Of a stretch of DNA of 64,000 nucleotides, positions 25,500-42,225 are shown piece after piece. The notes under the pieces were generated by a model, which worked only from the letters and a program-made list of their open reading frames with translations, did not search any database and was not told the origin of the DNA. The stretch comes from Phragmites australis. Its lineage: Eukaryota; Streptophyta; Magnoliopsida; Poales; Poaceae. Location: the NCBI RefSeq assembly GCF_958298935.1, contig NC_084939.1, positions 25,860,001 through 25,924,000 of the forward strand. Reading direction: 5' to 3'. The translations under genes and the position numbers were made by a program. Each line of letters begins with the position of its first letter. Positions within the stretch are counted from its first letter, which is position 1.

Positions 25500-27384
25500 T
25501 CAAATCTCGTCCAAGTTCCTTTCTTGACTACGAAGCAGTTTCTTTATGTTCCTTGTTTTGATCCCTAACCTAAACATTGAACTTCCTGGCAGTTTTGGTT
25601 TTCCTGGTTGCAAATTGCACTTTTCATGAACACCTGAAGTTCTCCTTTTCATGTATTCAGCAGACTGTGTCTGGACTGTCACAGAAGAAGTATTAGTTGG
25701 AAAGCTACTTGGAAAAATATGTTCAGACATTTAAAAGATCTAAGAGAAGATTCAGTGTCCTGTGTTGTGAGTTGAGGTATGTTCAAGAATGTTATGTTTA
25801 ATCCAGCGTAAACACAAATGTGCTCAAAATCAGACTCAGTCCCCCAATTGTCCCAGCTAATGTTTGATAAAACGAGCCATTAGCTACTCAAACATAAAGG
25901 AAGACATACAAGCAGTCAGATTATGGTCTATATTGATTAAACATGTATACAATGTTTGCATTTACTTTACTTGTAAAATTAAAGGAAGTTCAGCTTCTCA
26001 CTTTCTCTCCATGTAATTTAAACTATTCATGGCATTGCAAAACTCACCAGAATGTTGTGCAGACAACGACTTGGCCAAGTTTTGGAGTCCTGTTATATTA
26101 TTGATCCTGTCCTTCTCCTGGATTGAATTAGCGGAATCCAAGTGCCTTGCGTGGCTGGGACGAATGTGCGCAAGAGCATTTGCAAAAGCCTAAATTTTTT
26201 AAATCAGGTTAATGTCATATCCTAGAGTACTCACCGGTAATAATAACAATATTACATGCAGTCATGAAGCACCTTTCATCACTTCATTCAAAGAATGTGC
26301 TAAGAGATGATACTTTTCCAGTTGAATAAGACAACCAGTTTCAATTTAGGGTATGAAACTATGCTGTATGAGTTAATATATGCTTAGATACATTTGGTAG
26401 AAACGTAGCTCTTCAGTGATCTGATTACACAGGCTACAGTAATGCTTCTGCTTTAAACTTGCAAATTACTACCGGATTGTGCAATTAAACTTGCAAATTG
26501 ACTGCCAACATGCCAACCGATAAGAAGAGTGAAGTGGCAATATGTGCAACTCAATAAAAATTACCTTGGACGCAATGGTGTAAAACCCATTATCAAGAGA
26601 ATCCTTTGCAAAAGTTAACCACTCGTCATGGGACACTTGCAGATGATGGTCATCGGAGTATTTAGACTCTCGCAGAACCAGGGCTTCATACTTCATAGCA
26701 AGGCAGCTCTAACAGTGTACAAGAAGGCAATTAGTGAAGTAGTAGCAGAGAACAGCGCACAACAAGCTCTGTTGACAGAAGGCAACATGATGCTTTCAAG
26801 TCACAACAGGATAAATAAATGATAAAAGCATCATGATTGAAGAATGTTGCTTGCTAGTTTGAATCAAACATGCTGCAATTTGAACCGAAGCACAGAAAGT
26901 GCACCCCAAATTGAAGCAAACCCCAGAGCAGACAGTCAGAAATACTAAGAAGAGTGCATGGTGTACCACGCTGTAGGGACAAACCACTAATTCCATTGTC
27001 TTCATCGGCGCTCACCTCGACATCGCCGACGAGGGCGAAGGCGCGTGCGAAGAAATCGGCAGTGGCGAACCTCCTCCCATCCTCCTCCACCGGACCGGTG
27101 GCGGGGAACGCCTCCACCGCGCTCGCTCGAAGCAGACACCGGGCCTCTGCGCGCGTGGCGAGCAGCGCGGGGACGTCGCCGCCGGCGGAAAGCGCGGCTT
27201 CCAGCACCCGGAGCTCCTGATCCCCAAACCTGGAGAGACGGAGGAGTTGGAGTGGAAGGTTGTAGAAGCTTTGTGGGAGGTGAGCGGCCCGGGCGTACCT
27301 GTGTTGGGAGAGGCAGGAGGCGAAGAGGGAGAGGGGCTCGGGGATAGCGGCGTCGCGCTCCTCCTCCTCCTCCGCCGCCACCAT
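25500..27384 (-). CDS. DFO: Probable protein DOUBLE-STRAND BREAK FORMATION (DFO-like), meiotic
   Basis: Five minus-strand exons (27384-27299, 27229-27016, 26708-26565, 26189-26048, 25675-25500) join in phase to 253 residues. Recognisable blocks are LSQHRFGDQELRVLEAAL near the N-terminus, DFFARAFALVGDVESCLAMK in the middle, and LQVSHDEWLTFAKDSLDNGF with ASK after it. The C-terminus is basic. I recall this block order in the plant-specific DFO family, which is needed for meiotic double-strand break formation in Arabidopsis; there is no catalytic domain to confirm it. The first intron is only 69 bp and a multiple of three, so retention would add 23 residues without a frameshift. The gene is divergent from ferritin, with 753 bp between start codons. 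An uncharacterised plant-specific nuclear protein is the alternative. Confidence 0.62.
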
Positions 27385-28137
27385 TCCGTTGCGGCGAGCA
27401 AGGTACCCTTGATGATTTTGAATTTCAGTGGGACCGGGACGGAGGAGGATTTTGTTGGAGTGGGATGGGATGGCTGCTGAACTGAATGGGCCGGGCCATA
27501 TCTGCTCTGCCGACCCGGCCCGGCCCGGCCATGATGAAAAATGGACGACCAGAGCTTTAATTTGATTTTTTATTTCTACAAAATTGCAAATATATGTGTC
27601 TTTTTTGAAAAATTACGAATCTACATTCGTGTCGCCGTTGGAAGTATTCTGAAATTTGTTTTTTTCTCATTGTATAAATTATTTTTTATTAAAATTAGAT
27701 TATAGCATCTTTTACATCATATAATTGTTTTTAAAACTTTTCATGGTATTTCGATAGTGTTTTGAATTTTAAGTATTGGAATGTAATATTTTTATTTTTA
27801 AATCTATCTTAATATTTTTTTCATAATTTTTCATGGCTATTTTAACAGAGTTTAGATTTATAATTTTTATATATTTATAATTTTTATTTAAAAAATAAAA
27901 TTAAAAGAGTTTTTAATTTGAAGCAGGGGACTCTAGCGTAGCTTTTTCACTTCAGTTGAGTTTATCAACAACAGAGTTAAGAAAAATATCCGCCACGCTC
28001 TCCCTCAGCTTTCTCCCAATCTGCACCGTCCACGTGGCTCCAATCCACGAGGCACACGCGCCTATCTATCTCTTTCGCCTGTCTCCTCCGCGCAATCCAC
28101 TCCTCTTCCACCACCCTCCCATCTTGCACAGTCCGAG
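27385..28137. other. Shared intergenic region between divergent DFO-like and ferritin genes
   Basis: This 753-bp region must hold both promoters. Positions 27540-27930 are strongly AT-rich and may be an old MITE or MULE fragment. The ferritin-proximal 200 bp are GC-richer and contain a G-box and an IDRS-like motif. Confidence 0.5.
28031..28059 (+). promoter_or_regulatory. G-box and IDRS-like iron-response motif upstream of ferritin
   Basis: A CACGTGGC G-box at 28031-28038 is followed at 28046-28059 by CACGAGGCACACGC. Plant ferritin promoters are known to carry an iron-dependent regulatory sequence of the form CACGAGnCCnCCAC, which represses transcription when iron is low. Here the first eight bases match and the second half diverges. 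The position, about 90 bp before the start codon, is plausible, but function is inferred. Confidence 0.4.
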
Positions 28138-32226
<4,089 letters not shown>

Positions 32227-33383
32227 AGGAAGGAGAGACCATGGAGTAAGGGGACGCTGCTCAAGGAAAGAGGTGTGAAGAGATCAAATTGAGGAATAGC
32301 GAGTTGCATCAGCCAAGCACTGGGTGTCGACTTTTAGCGGGTTTTTTCAATCGGTTTAGGGTAGTAGTCGTATGGTATTTCATAGATCACGTGATGTCCA
32401 TCTACTAAGATAGGAACATGGGGCACTGAAAGCAGCAGAACACCTGATGTTATTGCATTGTTGTTAGAGACGTTGCTACCCCTCTTGGGATGGGATTATT
32501 CGAAATAAAACAAGGGGCGATATATTCTGGTTTAGATTCTAACCTTACTGGTCTCATTTGCCCATCCTGCACATGTCAACATCTTGTTGGGAGCATTGAG
32601 GAGATGGTCATTTTCATTTTTCATTGCTGGTGCTTAATGCTTAGGGTATGTTTGGTTGAGGCGAGACTTTTGGCTTTTTTTTGTCTTCTGACATTTTGTT
32701 ACTGGTATTTTTAGTTTCTTAGCATACCAAAAGTCAGAAAATTTCATTCCAACTAGTTTTTTAGTTTTTAGTTTATTTTCTCGTAAATTAGCTTTTTCAG
32801 CTTTTAAAAGTCAGCTCATAATGGAGCTGTTTGATTCGACTTCTGGTTTTGAAAAACGGGAGGTGCAGAGTTGTGTTTTCGTCTGTCAGGACTGGTGCCT
32901 TTCCATTGGTGATCCAGGGAACGCGGAAAAATTCTTTGGAAATCGCATGGTCTGTTGAAGGAGGTCCCAGATTGAAGCACCCTTTCAGTTCTGACGATGC
33001 TGTTTTGTAAATTCAAACATGCGCATGCTTGAATCGGCTGTGATTGAAAACTGGCTTCCATCCCCTTCCACGTATACTGTTGTTTATGCAAACGACACCT
33101 AATCCATATGTGCTACATACGTAGACGTATTGTACCCAAGTCAAGTATAGTTGACCCGGGGAGGGCCCGCCAAGAATAATTGGGCCCACGTGTCATCTTT
33201 CATATTGGCCCACCTTGCAGTCTCTAATTTTAATTTCTGGAGAGGACAGTTGGGTGGAGAACCAGATTCTCCTTTCTCCTCCCCGGCCTGCAAGGAAAGC
33301 ACAAGATGCGCCCCAGTCTCTGTCAAGTGGTCCCAAAACCTCTATGACCCATCTGTCATCGTAACAAAAAGATAAGCCACATC
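32227..33383. other. Ferritin 3' flank
   Basis: The 3' UTR probably continues to a possible AATAAA signal near 32501. A stretch at about 32645-32830 starts with GTATGTTTGGTTGAGG and contains AAAAGTCAG/CTTTTGG inverted motifs, like a decayed Tourist-type MITE. No gene is supported between 32860 and 33375. Confidence 0.4.
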
Positions 33384-34056
33384 CAGAGGCGGATCCAGCG
33401 GGTGGCATGGGTGGTCCATGGACCACCCTAAGAATTTGCTTGTAGATGAGGAGGAGTTGTGCAGGGGACGAGCTCACGGTGAGGTGGAGGAAGGACGGCA
33501 TCGGCTTGTCGGACGTCGCAGATGAGTGGCCGATGGTCTGGCGCGACGAGTCGGAGTTGCGCGAGCTCGATGGGGCCTGCTGCTCGCCCGCTCCTGCTCT
33601 TGCTTCTTGGGTGTGTACAGTCACTTGACTGCGGCGACGATAGTGTGGCCATGGGCTGCTTCTGCTGCAGAACAAAGCAGAGAAATTTACCAAATGAAAA
33701 TTTTGCAGGAGCTTACACGCTAACATATATTTGGCTGTCCGCGCAAGGCATCATGAGCCGTGTTTTTTGAGATTTTCTATTTTCTCATCTCTGATTTGTA
33801 TATGCTTGACCTTGAGATGTTTCTTTACAATATGCATGCCATTGATCTATGTTTTCCCTTTCTCTGCGAATGGGTGGCACGGGTGTCATACATCGACACG
33901 CTCGACTCCCGTTCGTTTGGCCGTCCCTCAGCAGCTCAGCTTGCATCCTGGCCTGGGCTCGACTGCAGCACACGCTACCGACCAAGGGGCTGGGCTGCAG
34001 TGTCATCTGGCCAGGTGCCTGGACCACCCTTACCTAAAATCCTAGATTCGCCACTG
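33384..34056. mobile_element. Non-autonomous hAT transposon
   Basis: The left end CAGAGGCGGATCCAG and the reverse complement of the right end CAGTGGCGAATCTAG form a 15-bp imperfect terminal inverted repeat. The element is flanked by a perfect 8-bp duplication GCCACATC (33376-33383 and 34057-34064), diagnostic of hAT elements. It is 673 bp with no transposase. An 18-bp perfect palindrome (33410-33427) lies just inside the left end, and GC-rich interior frames have no recognisable domain. Confidence 0.85.
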
Positions 34057-34299
34057 GCCACATCTGACCATCCCTCTTTATAGTAAGTTCAAGCGCTGGC
34101 TTTTTCCCTCGGTAGTTAGGAGTACGCCCATGCTTATGCACTAGGATAAAGTATCTACTTTCTTTACGATAAATGTTTCCAATGATCAAAGGATATAAGT
34201 ATTAAAATTAAAGATGTTCTCATTCTAAGTGTTACATAAAGATGAAAAATATTTAGAGTAGTATAAATCTTTTTCTTATTTTTTTGATTTTATTATAAA

Positions 34300-35546
34300 G
34301 AGTGGCTAAGAGTAATCGTTTGATCTAGTTGAGTCTAGACTTGATTGGATATACAATTATAAAATTTTAACACTAGGTACCTCAAAAAAGTTCATGATTG
34401 AGATGTCAATAAGTTAGAGCTCAAGATCGTTGGAATTGGACCAGTTTAGAGAAAATTACACTCACATGATGGTCCAGTGTTAGAGTGGTATGTACACTAA
34501 AGTGTTTTACAGGATAAGTGTAGTTTTCAGAAGAAGATGAATGAATTCATCGGATTGTTCGGTGACCACTGAGATAGCCTCACCAGAGTATTTTCTAGAG
34601 TTTTTGTTTGTTGACTCGGTGCAGTGATGACTAGTGCACATCGGATGGTCTGGTGTGTGGATGGAAAATTTTATCGAAGTATTTTAGTAGTAATGGCTAG
34701 TGATAGCTGGCAGTGGCCAGTCATTGGTAAAAGGTACACATCGAATGATCCAGTGTGTAAGAGAAGGTGTACACCGAATCATCCGATGTTCATAGAAAAT
34801 ATGGGTGGTTAGATAACGGCTAGATTTAGACTTCTAGTCTATAAATACATGTTCATTTCGCATCACTTAATGATCTTGCAAACTCATAAGAGCCTATAGA
34901 CTGTTTGTGTTATCAAGAAACAAGAGAGTGCACTAGAGTGATTTGTAAAGTTCTTAATTGATTATTAAGAGTGTTATTAGTGTATAGAAAGTAGCAAGTG
35001 TGCATCTAACTGTAGTTTAGATTTGATCTTGATCAAGTAAAGCTATTAGCTTGTTACTCTTGGTGTTTGGTAATACCTAGTCAGTCTTGATGATTGGAAG
35101 TGTCTTGTTGAACTCTTGAAGATCTTGTGGGAGCTCCAGAAGCTTTATGGTTGGTTTGATGTCCGTCAATCCAAAAATGGAGAATTGACAATTATGAGAA
35201 AGCACTTGAGTCTTGGTGGCTCAAAAGGAAGCGATATCCTTAATGGATGCTCCAACGAGAACTAGGGGGTACCAACTCCTCGATATATCAGGAAAAAATT
35301 TGGTGTCTTCTTATCCATCTCTTTACTTTTCCGCATTTACTTTGAGCATTTATATTTTTGCAATCTTTTAATTCCGCAATTTACTTTATGTTATAGTTTG
35401 CTTGTTTATTTATCTTCTTCTAGTTTGTTCGTGTAGTTGTATTATCTTTCATCTAAGGATAAGATTACTATTTGTTCTAAAATTTGATAGAAATATTTCT
35501 AATTAGAGTCTAATTCAACCCCTTCTTAGACCATTCAATCATTTCA
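34300..35546 (+). mobile_element. LTR-retrotransposon LTR remnant
   Basis: The segment carries repeated motifs of the type ATCCGATGTTC/ATCGGATGGTC, a TATA-like box (GTCTATAAATACATG) near 34850 and a right end CAACCCCTTCTTAGACC then CATTTCA, all typical of a plus-oriented grass LTR. The primer-binding site and internal domain are absent. The left boundary is not defined. Confidence 0.45.
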
Positions 35547-36640
35547 AAGGATTAGTCGGTAGTGTGTGCTTTTGGGTGTGCCTCGTAGCTAAAGTCAGGA
35601 GTTTGTTACATATGTGTTTTTATTAGCGCTTGTGTTAAGTATAATTCTAGAGAATTGTAATAGTATGATGCATGCTCTAACCACGCTAAATAGTGTCTTA
35701 TGAAAACTAAACTTGTGTTGGTCGGTCTGCCGAACTATATTCAGATTTTGGTTGCTAATGATTTAAGCACATAAACGTGAAAATGGGTCGGATAATTTCC
35801 GGTCCATCCAAGTCGAAATCGGAAATGGCTAGTTATTTTAAATCAGAATCAGATATTTTTTGCTCAGAATTGACGTCGAATATTTTTTTTAAAATAAACT
35901 AGCTAGAGTGAATAAGTTTAGATATTATCCGAATGACCCATATCAGATACATATGATATAGGCAACGCAAGATAAGAAAAAAAAGACAAAAGAAGCCCAT
36001 GAATCGTATCGTCTTACTAGCTGGTTTGCACGGTCCATTTTAAGATAAGAATCCATACAACATCACAATCTTTTTATTTATATATACATATATATATATA
36101 TTTTAAAATTGTATATAACATGTGAGCTTGTGAAATTATGATAAATTAAATTGTATTGCATAGTAACTTATTGGTATGAATATGTTTTTTTTACTTTTGT
36201 TACAGTCTTATGTATGATTTGAGTGTCCTTTCATGTTTCGGTAATCTATGCCGGCAATATTCATTTTTTATTCATATTTATTTTATATTGGTTTCCAATA
36301 TTATCCGTAATCATATTTATATCCGAACGGTCTATATTCGTATCCGCTTTCAGAAAAAAATGGTTTCAAATACAAATACAAGCATTTTTCCGACCGATTC
36401 CGGCAAAAAGAACCCTAGAGGAGAGGAGAGCAGAGCAGAGCGGAGTGGAGTCTCCTCGCTCGATTGGCTTGGAGTCCAAGGTGAGTTCTTCCGCCCAACC
36501 ACCACCCGATCCGTGCAGTTCCGCCGCTTTCCCAGCCTCTGCACGAGTTGGATCTGACGCGCCTCCCCTTGCCGTCCCTCGCCTCCTACGTCCTCGCGGC
36601 GGCCGCCGCACTCCTGCTCCTCGGCGGCCTCCTACACTAT
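35547..36640. other. Intergenic and E1 5' leader
   Basis: Positions 35547-36390 are AT-rich with no supported gene. From about 36410 the sequence becomes GA- then C-rich, as expected for the 5' UTR of the E1 gene. A good splice donor (AAGGTGAGTT, 36478-36487) may start a 5' UTR intron. Confidence 0.4.
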
Positions 36641-39600
36641 ATGCTTCCCCGAAAGCGGGGGTTCGTCGACGGCGAGGTCCAGGACTTGCACAACAAGGCC
36701 CCCCGCGCCGCCGCCCACCAGGAGGAGGAGGAGGAGGAGGTCACCAGGGGCGACGCCATGTTAGGGAGGGCGCCCGAGATCGATGAGGACCTCCACAGCC
36801 GCCAGCTCGCCGTCTACGGACGCGAGACCATGAAGCGACTCTTCGGCTCCAACGTCCTCGTCTCTGGTCTCCAGGGACTCGGCGCTGAGATCGGTAAGCG
36901 TGGTTCAAGCGCCAATCTGTAAGATAGGGGCCTGCTGGTTACATTAATTGTGCTCTTTTTGGTCCTTGCCTGATCTGATCTAGCCAAGTTGCACTATTTG
37001 TTGTGTTAGTATCCATCCAAAAGTTGATCCTTTCCCCCTTCCAAAAAAAAAAAAAAAAAAAAAAGTTGTCGCCGCCCACTGATATATTGATGATATCTAG
37101 GATTTCATATGTCGAGTTACTTCCTCAATTCTCAATTCCCCTAGTTCATCTCCGCCAGACAGGACATACCTCAAGTGCTCCTCTCATTGGTTTTTTTCCA
37201 TGTTTGTTTAAACGCTTCAATAACATTTGAACTTATAGAATTGTAAGCTTTATGAAAAAGGGGCAGTTGTCTTAAAATTCTTCAATTCTTCGACATGCGC
37301 GCTTATGACTGTATTCAAACCATCAAGTTGTAACTTCTTTTCGCCTAGTTTTTCTTTTGCTACTGCTTTTCATTATATATGAAAATGATGTAGCGGGGTT
37401 ATTTTTCTGAAATCAGTTGCAATCTTAATTCTTGTGAAGGGAAATCTGTGTTAGTGCAGCAGTAACGTTGGTCTCTACACACCTTATCTTGGGAAAGATT
37501 TCTGCATTGCACATGAATTATGACACACGTGCATTAAGCTCACCCTTAGTTTTGCTCCACATTTCCAATTGCCATCTAGAAGCTGCACTGGATTGCTGGT
37601 CAATTAGATCTGTTGTGTCGTGTGATCAAATGATTGGGCTTGATTTATCACCAAACGGTAGCTAACCTTGTTGCTATTTTTATTGGATTTTTGGTGTAAT
37701 GCTGTTAGTCACTGTCACAATCTGGGAGCTTCTGAAGCAAAATTATGTGTGCTCTAGTCTGTCAGTTCTTTTACTGTATCGATGCTTGGCATTCAGTATA
37801 CCATGTTTAACTTGTGAATTTTGAAGTGGTTTCAAGGAATCCAGATTATTCAATTTTATAAGGCTTTTTCTTTATCTGTCTTTCTCCGAGGCACTCTGTT
37901 TACTTTATGCCCATGTGTTCCTGCAGCAAAGAACCTTGTCCTCGCGGGTGTCAAGTCCGTAACCTTGCATGATGATGACAAAGTGGAGCTATGGGACTTA
38001 TCAAGCAACTTCTTCCTCTCAGAGAAGGATGTTGGACAAAACCGTGCTCAAGCTTGTGTTACAAAACTACAAGAGCTTAACAATGCTGTTATTATCTCTA
38101 CCATAACTGGTGATTTGACCAAGGAGCAGCTTTCTAACTTTCAGGTACATGAACATGAAATTGGTCGCTTTGATTTGCTGTTCTTTATTCTTCTTCGGCG
38201 AATATTCCATATGAAATTGGTACATTGCTTGTATTTTTGTCCATGTGAGTTGTAGCAACAGGGGGTCCATCCTGTTATTTGGTTGAGAGAAGACTAAAAT
38301 GTTAAAAAGAAGGGAGTCAATGCAATTTTAGCATTTGTAAATTGCTTCTTTGAATGCGTTATTGAGCACAATGACTATAAATCTTTGGTCAGGACCTACA
38401 TAATTAATGTATTGATAAATGCATGCTCTGTCAAAATGTGTTAAATTTACTAGGAGCCGTGCATATCAATTGCTGTTGCTGCTAGTTTCTAAGTATGCTT
38501 CATCTGCATGATTATTCGAAATAGCTTAAAACCAAATTGCATTCATAGGCCTCTAATTATTACCTTGTCAGTTGTTCCTTGCCTGATTTTCGTCAGAAAA
38601 TAGCACTGTTTTTTTATTATTTAACTGTGAATGTTGGATAGAATAGAGACCAAGGGAATGTTGGATAGTACTACCCTCATCAAAGTCATACGGTTCTATT
38701 GTATTGTGCTGCTGAGAAGAAAAAAATAGTTGAAAAATTGCAAAATGCTCTCTCAGAATCTCTAGACTCATTATCATTTTACTTTAAATTTGCGACATGT
38801 TCCATCATGCCAGCATGTTCTGCAAAGATGTTCACTCTTGTCAGGATAATTGGAATTTTGAAGCCATACTCCTGTTTGGACCTATGGAAGTGCCTTTTGT
38901 ACTTGTCAGTAGGATTAGATGATTTTTGTATTTTGCATTATGAAATCTGTTAACAAATTCTCGCAATACTAATTTTCTGATCAACTTATAGGTTGTGGTC
39001 TTTACTGACATCAGCTTAGATAAAGCAGTTGAGTTTGACAGTTACTGCCACAGCCATCAGCCGCCGATTGCTTTCATTAAGTCTGAAGTTCGTGGTCTTT
39101 TTGGCAGTGTCTTTTGTGACTTTGGTCCTGAGTTTACTGTTTTGGATATCGATGGAGAGGAACCACATACAGGAATCGTGGCATCGATCAGCAATGACAA
39201 CCCAGCACTTGTTTCTAGTGTGGATGATGAGCGTCTAGAGTTCCAGGATGGTGATCTTGTTGTTTTCTCTGAAGTCCAGGGAATGCCTGAGCTAAATGAT
39301 GGAAAGCCAAGAAAGATTAAGAATGCTAGGCCTTATTCCTTTACTCTAGAGGAAGACACCACCTCATACGGCACTTATATTAGAGGTGGTATTGTCACAC
39401 AGGTGAAGCCACCTAAGGTCCTTAAATTCAAACCCTTGAAGGAGGCAATTAAGGAACCAGGAGAATTTCTCATGAGCGATTTCTCCAAGTTCGATCGCCC
39501 ACCTCTTTTGCACCTGGCCTTCCAAGCTTTGGACAAGTTTAGGAATGAGCTGATGCGATTCCCTATTGCTGGGTCGTCTGACGATGCACAAAAGCTGATT

Positions 39601-42225
39601 GATTTTGCTATTAATATTAATGAAACTCTTGGTGATAGCAAGCTCGAAGAAATTGACAAAAAGCTCCTGCACCATTTTGCAAATGGTTCCAGGGCTGTTT
39701 TGAATCCTATGGCTGCAATGTTTGGAGGTATTGTAGGTCAGGAGGTTGTTAAAGCATGCTCAGGGAAATTCCATCCACTTTACCAGGTTAGAACCTGTTG
39801 CTCCTTTCTTGAATTTAATATTCTATTTGTTTGCAGAAATTTTTTAATATTGCTGTTCCGTCTTGATTCTGCAGTTCTTCTACTTTGATTCTGTTGCATC
39901 TCTCCCAGTTGAACCCTTGGAGCCTAGTGATTTGAAGCCAGAGAACAGTAGATATGATGCACAAATTAGTGTATTTGGGGCTAAGCTTCAAAATGAACTG
40001 GAGCATGCAAAAATCTTCATGGTTGGTTCTGGGGCTCTTGGATGTGAGTTCTTGAAGAACCTTGCACTAATGGGCATTTCTTGCAGTCATAATGGTAAGC
40101 TGACTGTGACAGATGATGATGTCATAGAAAAGAGCAATCTCAGTCGCCAGTTTCTCTTCCGTGACTGGAACATTGGGCAGCCCAAGTCCACAGTTGCTGC
40201 TACTGCTGCTATGACAATTAATCCTAAGCTTCATGTCGAGGCCCTTCAAAACAGAGCAAGTCCTGAGACTGAAAATGTGTTTAATGATGCCTTTTGGGAG
40301 AGCTTGGATGCTGTTGTGAATGCCTTGGACAATGTGACCGCAAGAATGTACATTGACTCCAGATGTGTATATTTCCAGAAGCCACTTCTTGAATCGGGGA
40401 CTCTGGGTGCTAAATGCAACACACAGATGGTCATACCTCACCTAACAGAAAACTATGGGGCATCCAGAGATCCACCTGAAAAGCAGGCACCAATGTGCAC
40501 TGTACATTCATTTCCTCATAATATTGATCACTGCCTAACGTGGGCAAGGTCCGAGTTTGAGGGTCTTCTTGAGAAGTCTCCCACTGAAGTAAATGCTTTT
40601 CTGTCTAATCCTAGTGGATATGCAACTGCGGCAAGAACCGCTGGGGATGCACAGGCTAGGGATCAGCTTGAGCGAGTTATTGAATGCCTTGACAGAGAGA
40701 AGTGTGAGACATTCCAAGATTGTATTACCTGGGCCCGGCTTAAGTAAGTTGTGCACCCCTTCTCTCTCTCTCTCTCTTCACAATTGTTGCTTAATTGGTA
40801 TAGTCCATCTCGGTGCTGTGAACACCTGCTTAGTTTCACATTTGTTTCATGTGTATTACAATGTGTGTCAAAGTTCTGAAATGTTGAAATACTGCAACCA
40901 AAGCCTTTGCCTTTTGATCATGCTATCTATTTCACAGCATGCACTCCCGATGAAGTATAAATCTAATGTTGCTTGCTCTACTGTTTTCTGTTGATGGTTT
41001 ATATTAGGTTTGAGGATTATTTCTCCAACCGTGTAAAGCAGCTGACGTTCACTTTCCCTGAAGACGCAATGACCAGCTCTGGCGCTCCTTTCTGGTCTGC
41101 TCCTAAGCGGTTCCCACGACCTCTGGAGTTCTCGTCGGCTGACCCAAGTCAGCTTAGCTTTTTGTTGGCTGCCTCAAAATTAAGGGCGGAGACATTTGGA
41201 ATACCCATACCCGATTGGGCAAAAAACCCAAAGGAACTGGCTGAAGCTGTCGACAAGATCATTGTACCTGATTTCCAACCAAAACAAGGGGTTAAGATAG
41301 AGACAGATGAGAAGGCTACTAGCCTATCCTCTGCATCTGTTGATGATGATGCCATCATTGAAGAGCTTATTGCAAAGTTGGAAGCAATTTCTAAAACATT
41401 GCCACCAGGATTCCACATGAACCCAATACAGTTTGAGAAGGTCAGTATGTCCAATTAATCACTTCTAAAACTTCAACGCTTTATTCTGAAGAGTTTTCTT
41501 ACACTCATGTACTGTAGCTCTTTTAAATGCGTAATTTCTTTTAGCTGTTTTCTTGGGTATCCATATGTCTCTTAAATGAAGCTTCATCTTGAGATTCAGA
41601 ATGGCTGAGCTATACTTTTTATATGCAGGATGATGATACCAATTTCCATATGGACTTGATTGCTGGCTTTGCTAACATGCGGGCGAGGAACTACAGCATC
41701 CCTGAAGTTGACAAGCTGAAGGCAAAGTTTATAGCGGGCAGGATCATCCCAGCCATCGCCACCTCAACCGCAATGGCCACCGGCCTCGTCTGCCTAGAGC
41801 TTTACAAAGTCCTTGCTGGTGGGCACAAGGTTGAAGACTACCGGAACACATTTGCAAACCTTGCAATCCCTCTCTTCTCTATGGCGGAGCCTGTCCCTCC
41901 CCAGACCATCAAGCACCAAGACATGTCCTGGACGGTCTGGGACCGCTGGACCATAACTGGCAACATCACGCTAAGGGAGCTCCTGGAATGGCTCAAGGAG
42001 AAGGGCTTGAACGCATACAGCATATCTTGCGGCGCCTCGCTTCTGTACAACTCCATGTTCCCCAGGCACAAGGAACGGCTGGACAAGAAGGTGGTGGATG
42101 TGGCCAGGGAGGTGGCCAAGGTGGAGGTGCCCTCATATCGGCGCCATCTAGATGTTGTGGTGGCCTGTGAGGACGACGATGACAATGACGTTGACATCCC
42201 ACTGGTATCAATTTACTTCCGGTGA
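36641..42225 (+). CDS. UBA1: Ubiquitin-activating enzyme E1
   Basis: Six exons (36641-36893, 37927-38144, 38992-39786, 39875-40743, 41008-41440, 41629-42225) join in phase to 1054 residues, normal length for plant E1. The inactive adenylation half begins near [17 protein letters not shown]. The active adenylation half has the nucleotide-binding loop [10 protein letters not shown] (472-481) and [18 protein letters not shown]. The catalytic cysteine is Cys630 in PMCTVHSFP (codon 40496-40498). The C-terminal ubiquitin-fold domain, which recruits E2s, ends [10 protein letters not shown]. The enzyme adenylates ubiquitin with ATP and forms the E1 thioester that feeds all ubiquitin conjugation. The start is chosen at MLPRKR, conserved in grass E1s as I recall them. 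All key residues are present. Confidence 0.97.

Noticed and set aside
27012..27401. Arg/Ser/Pro-rich frame overlapping DFO exon 1
   Set aside because: Frame-shifted shadow of the DFO-like first exons.
34190..35552. CAAAGGAT flanking both sides of the LTR remnant as a target duplication
   Set aside because: It does not abut TG...CA termini and is longer than the LTR norm; probably coincidence.
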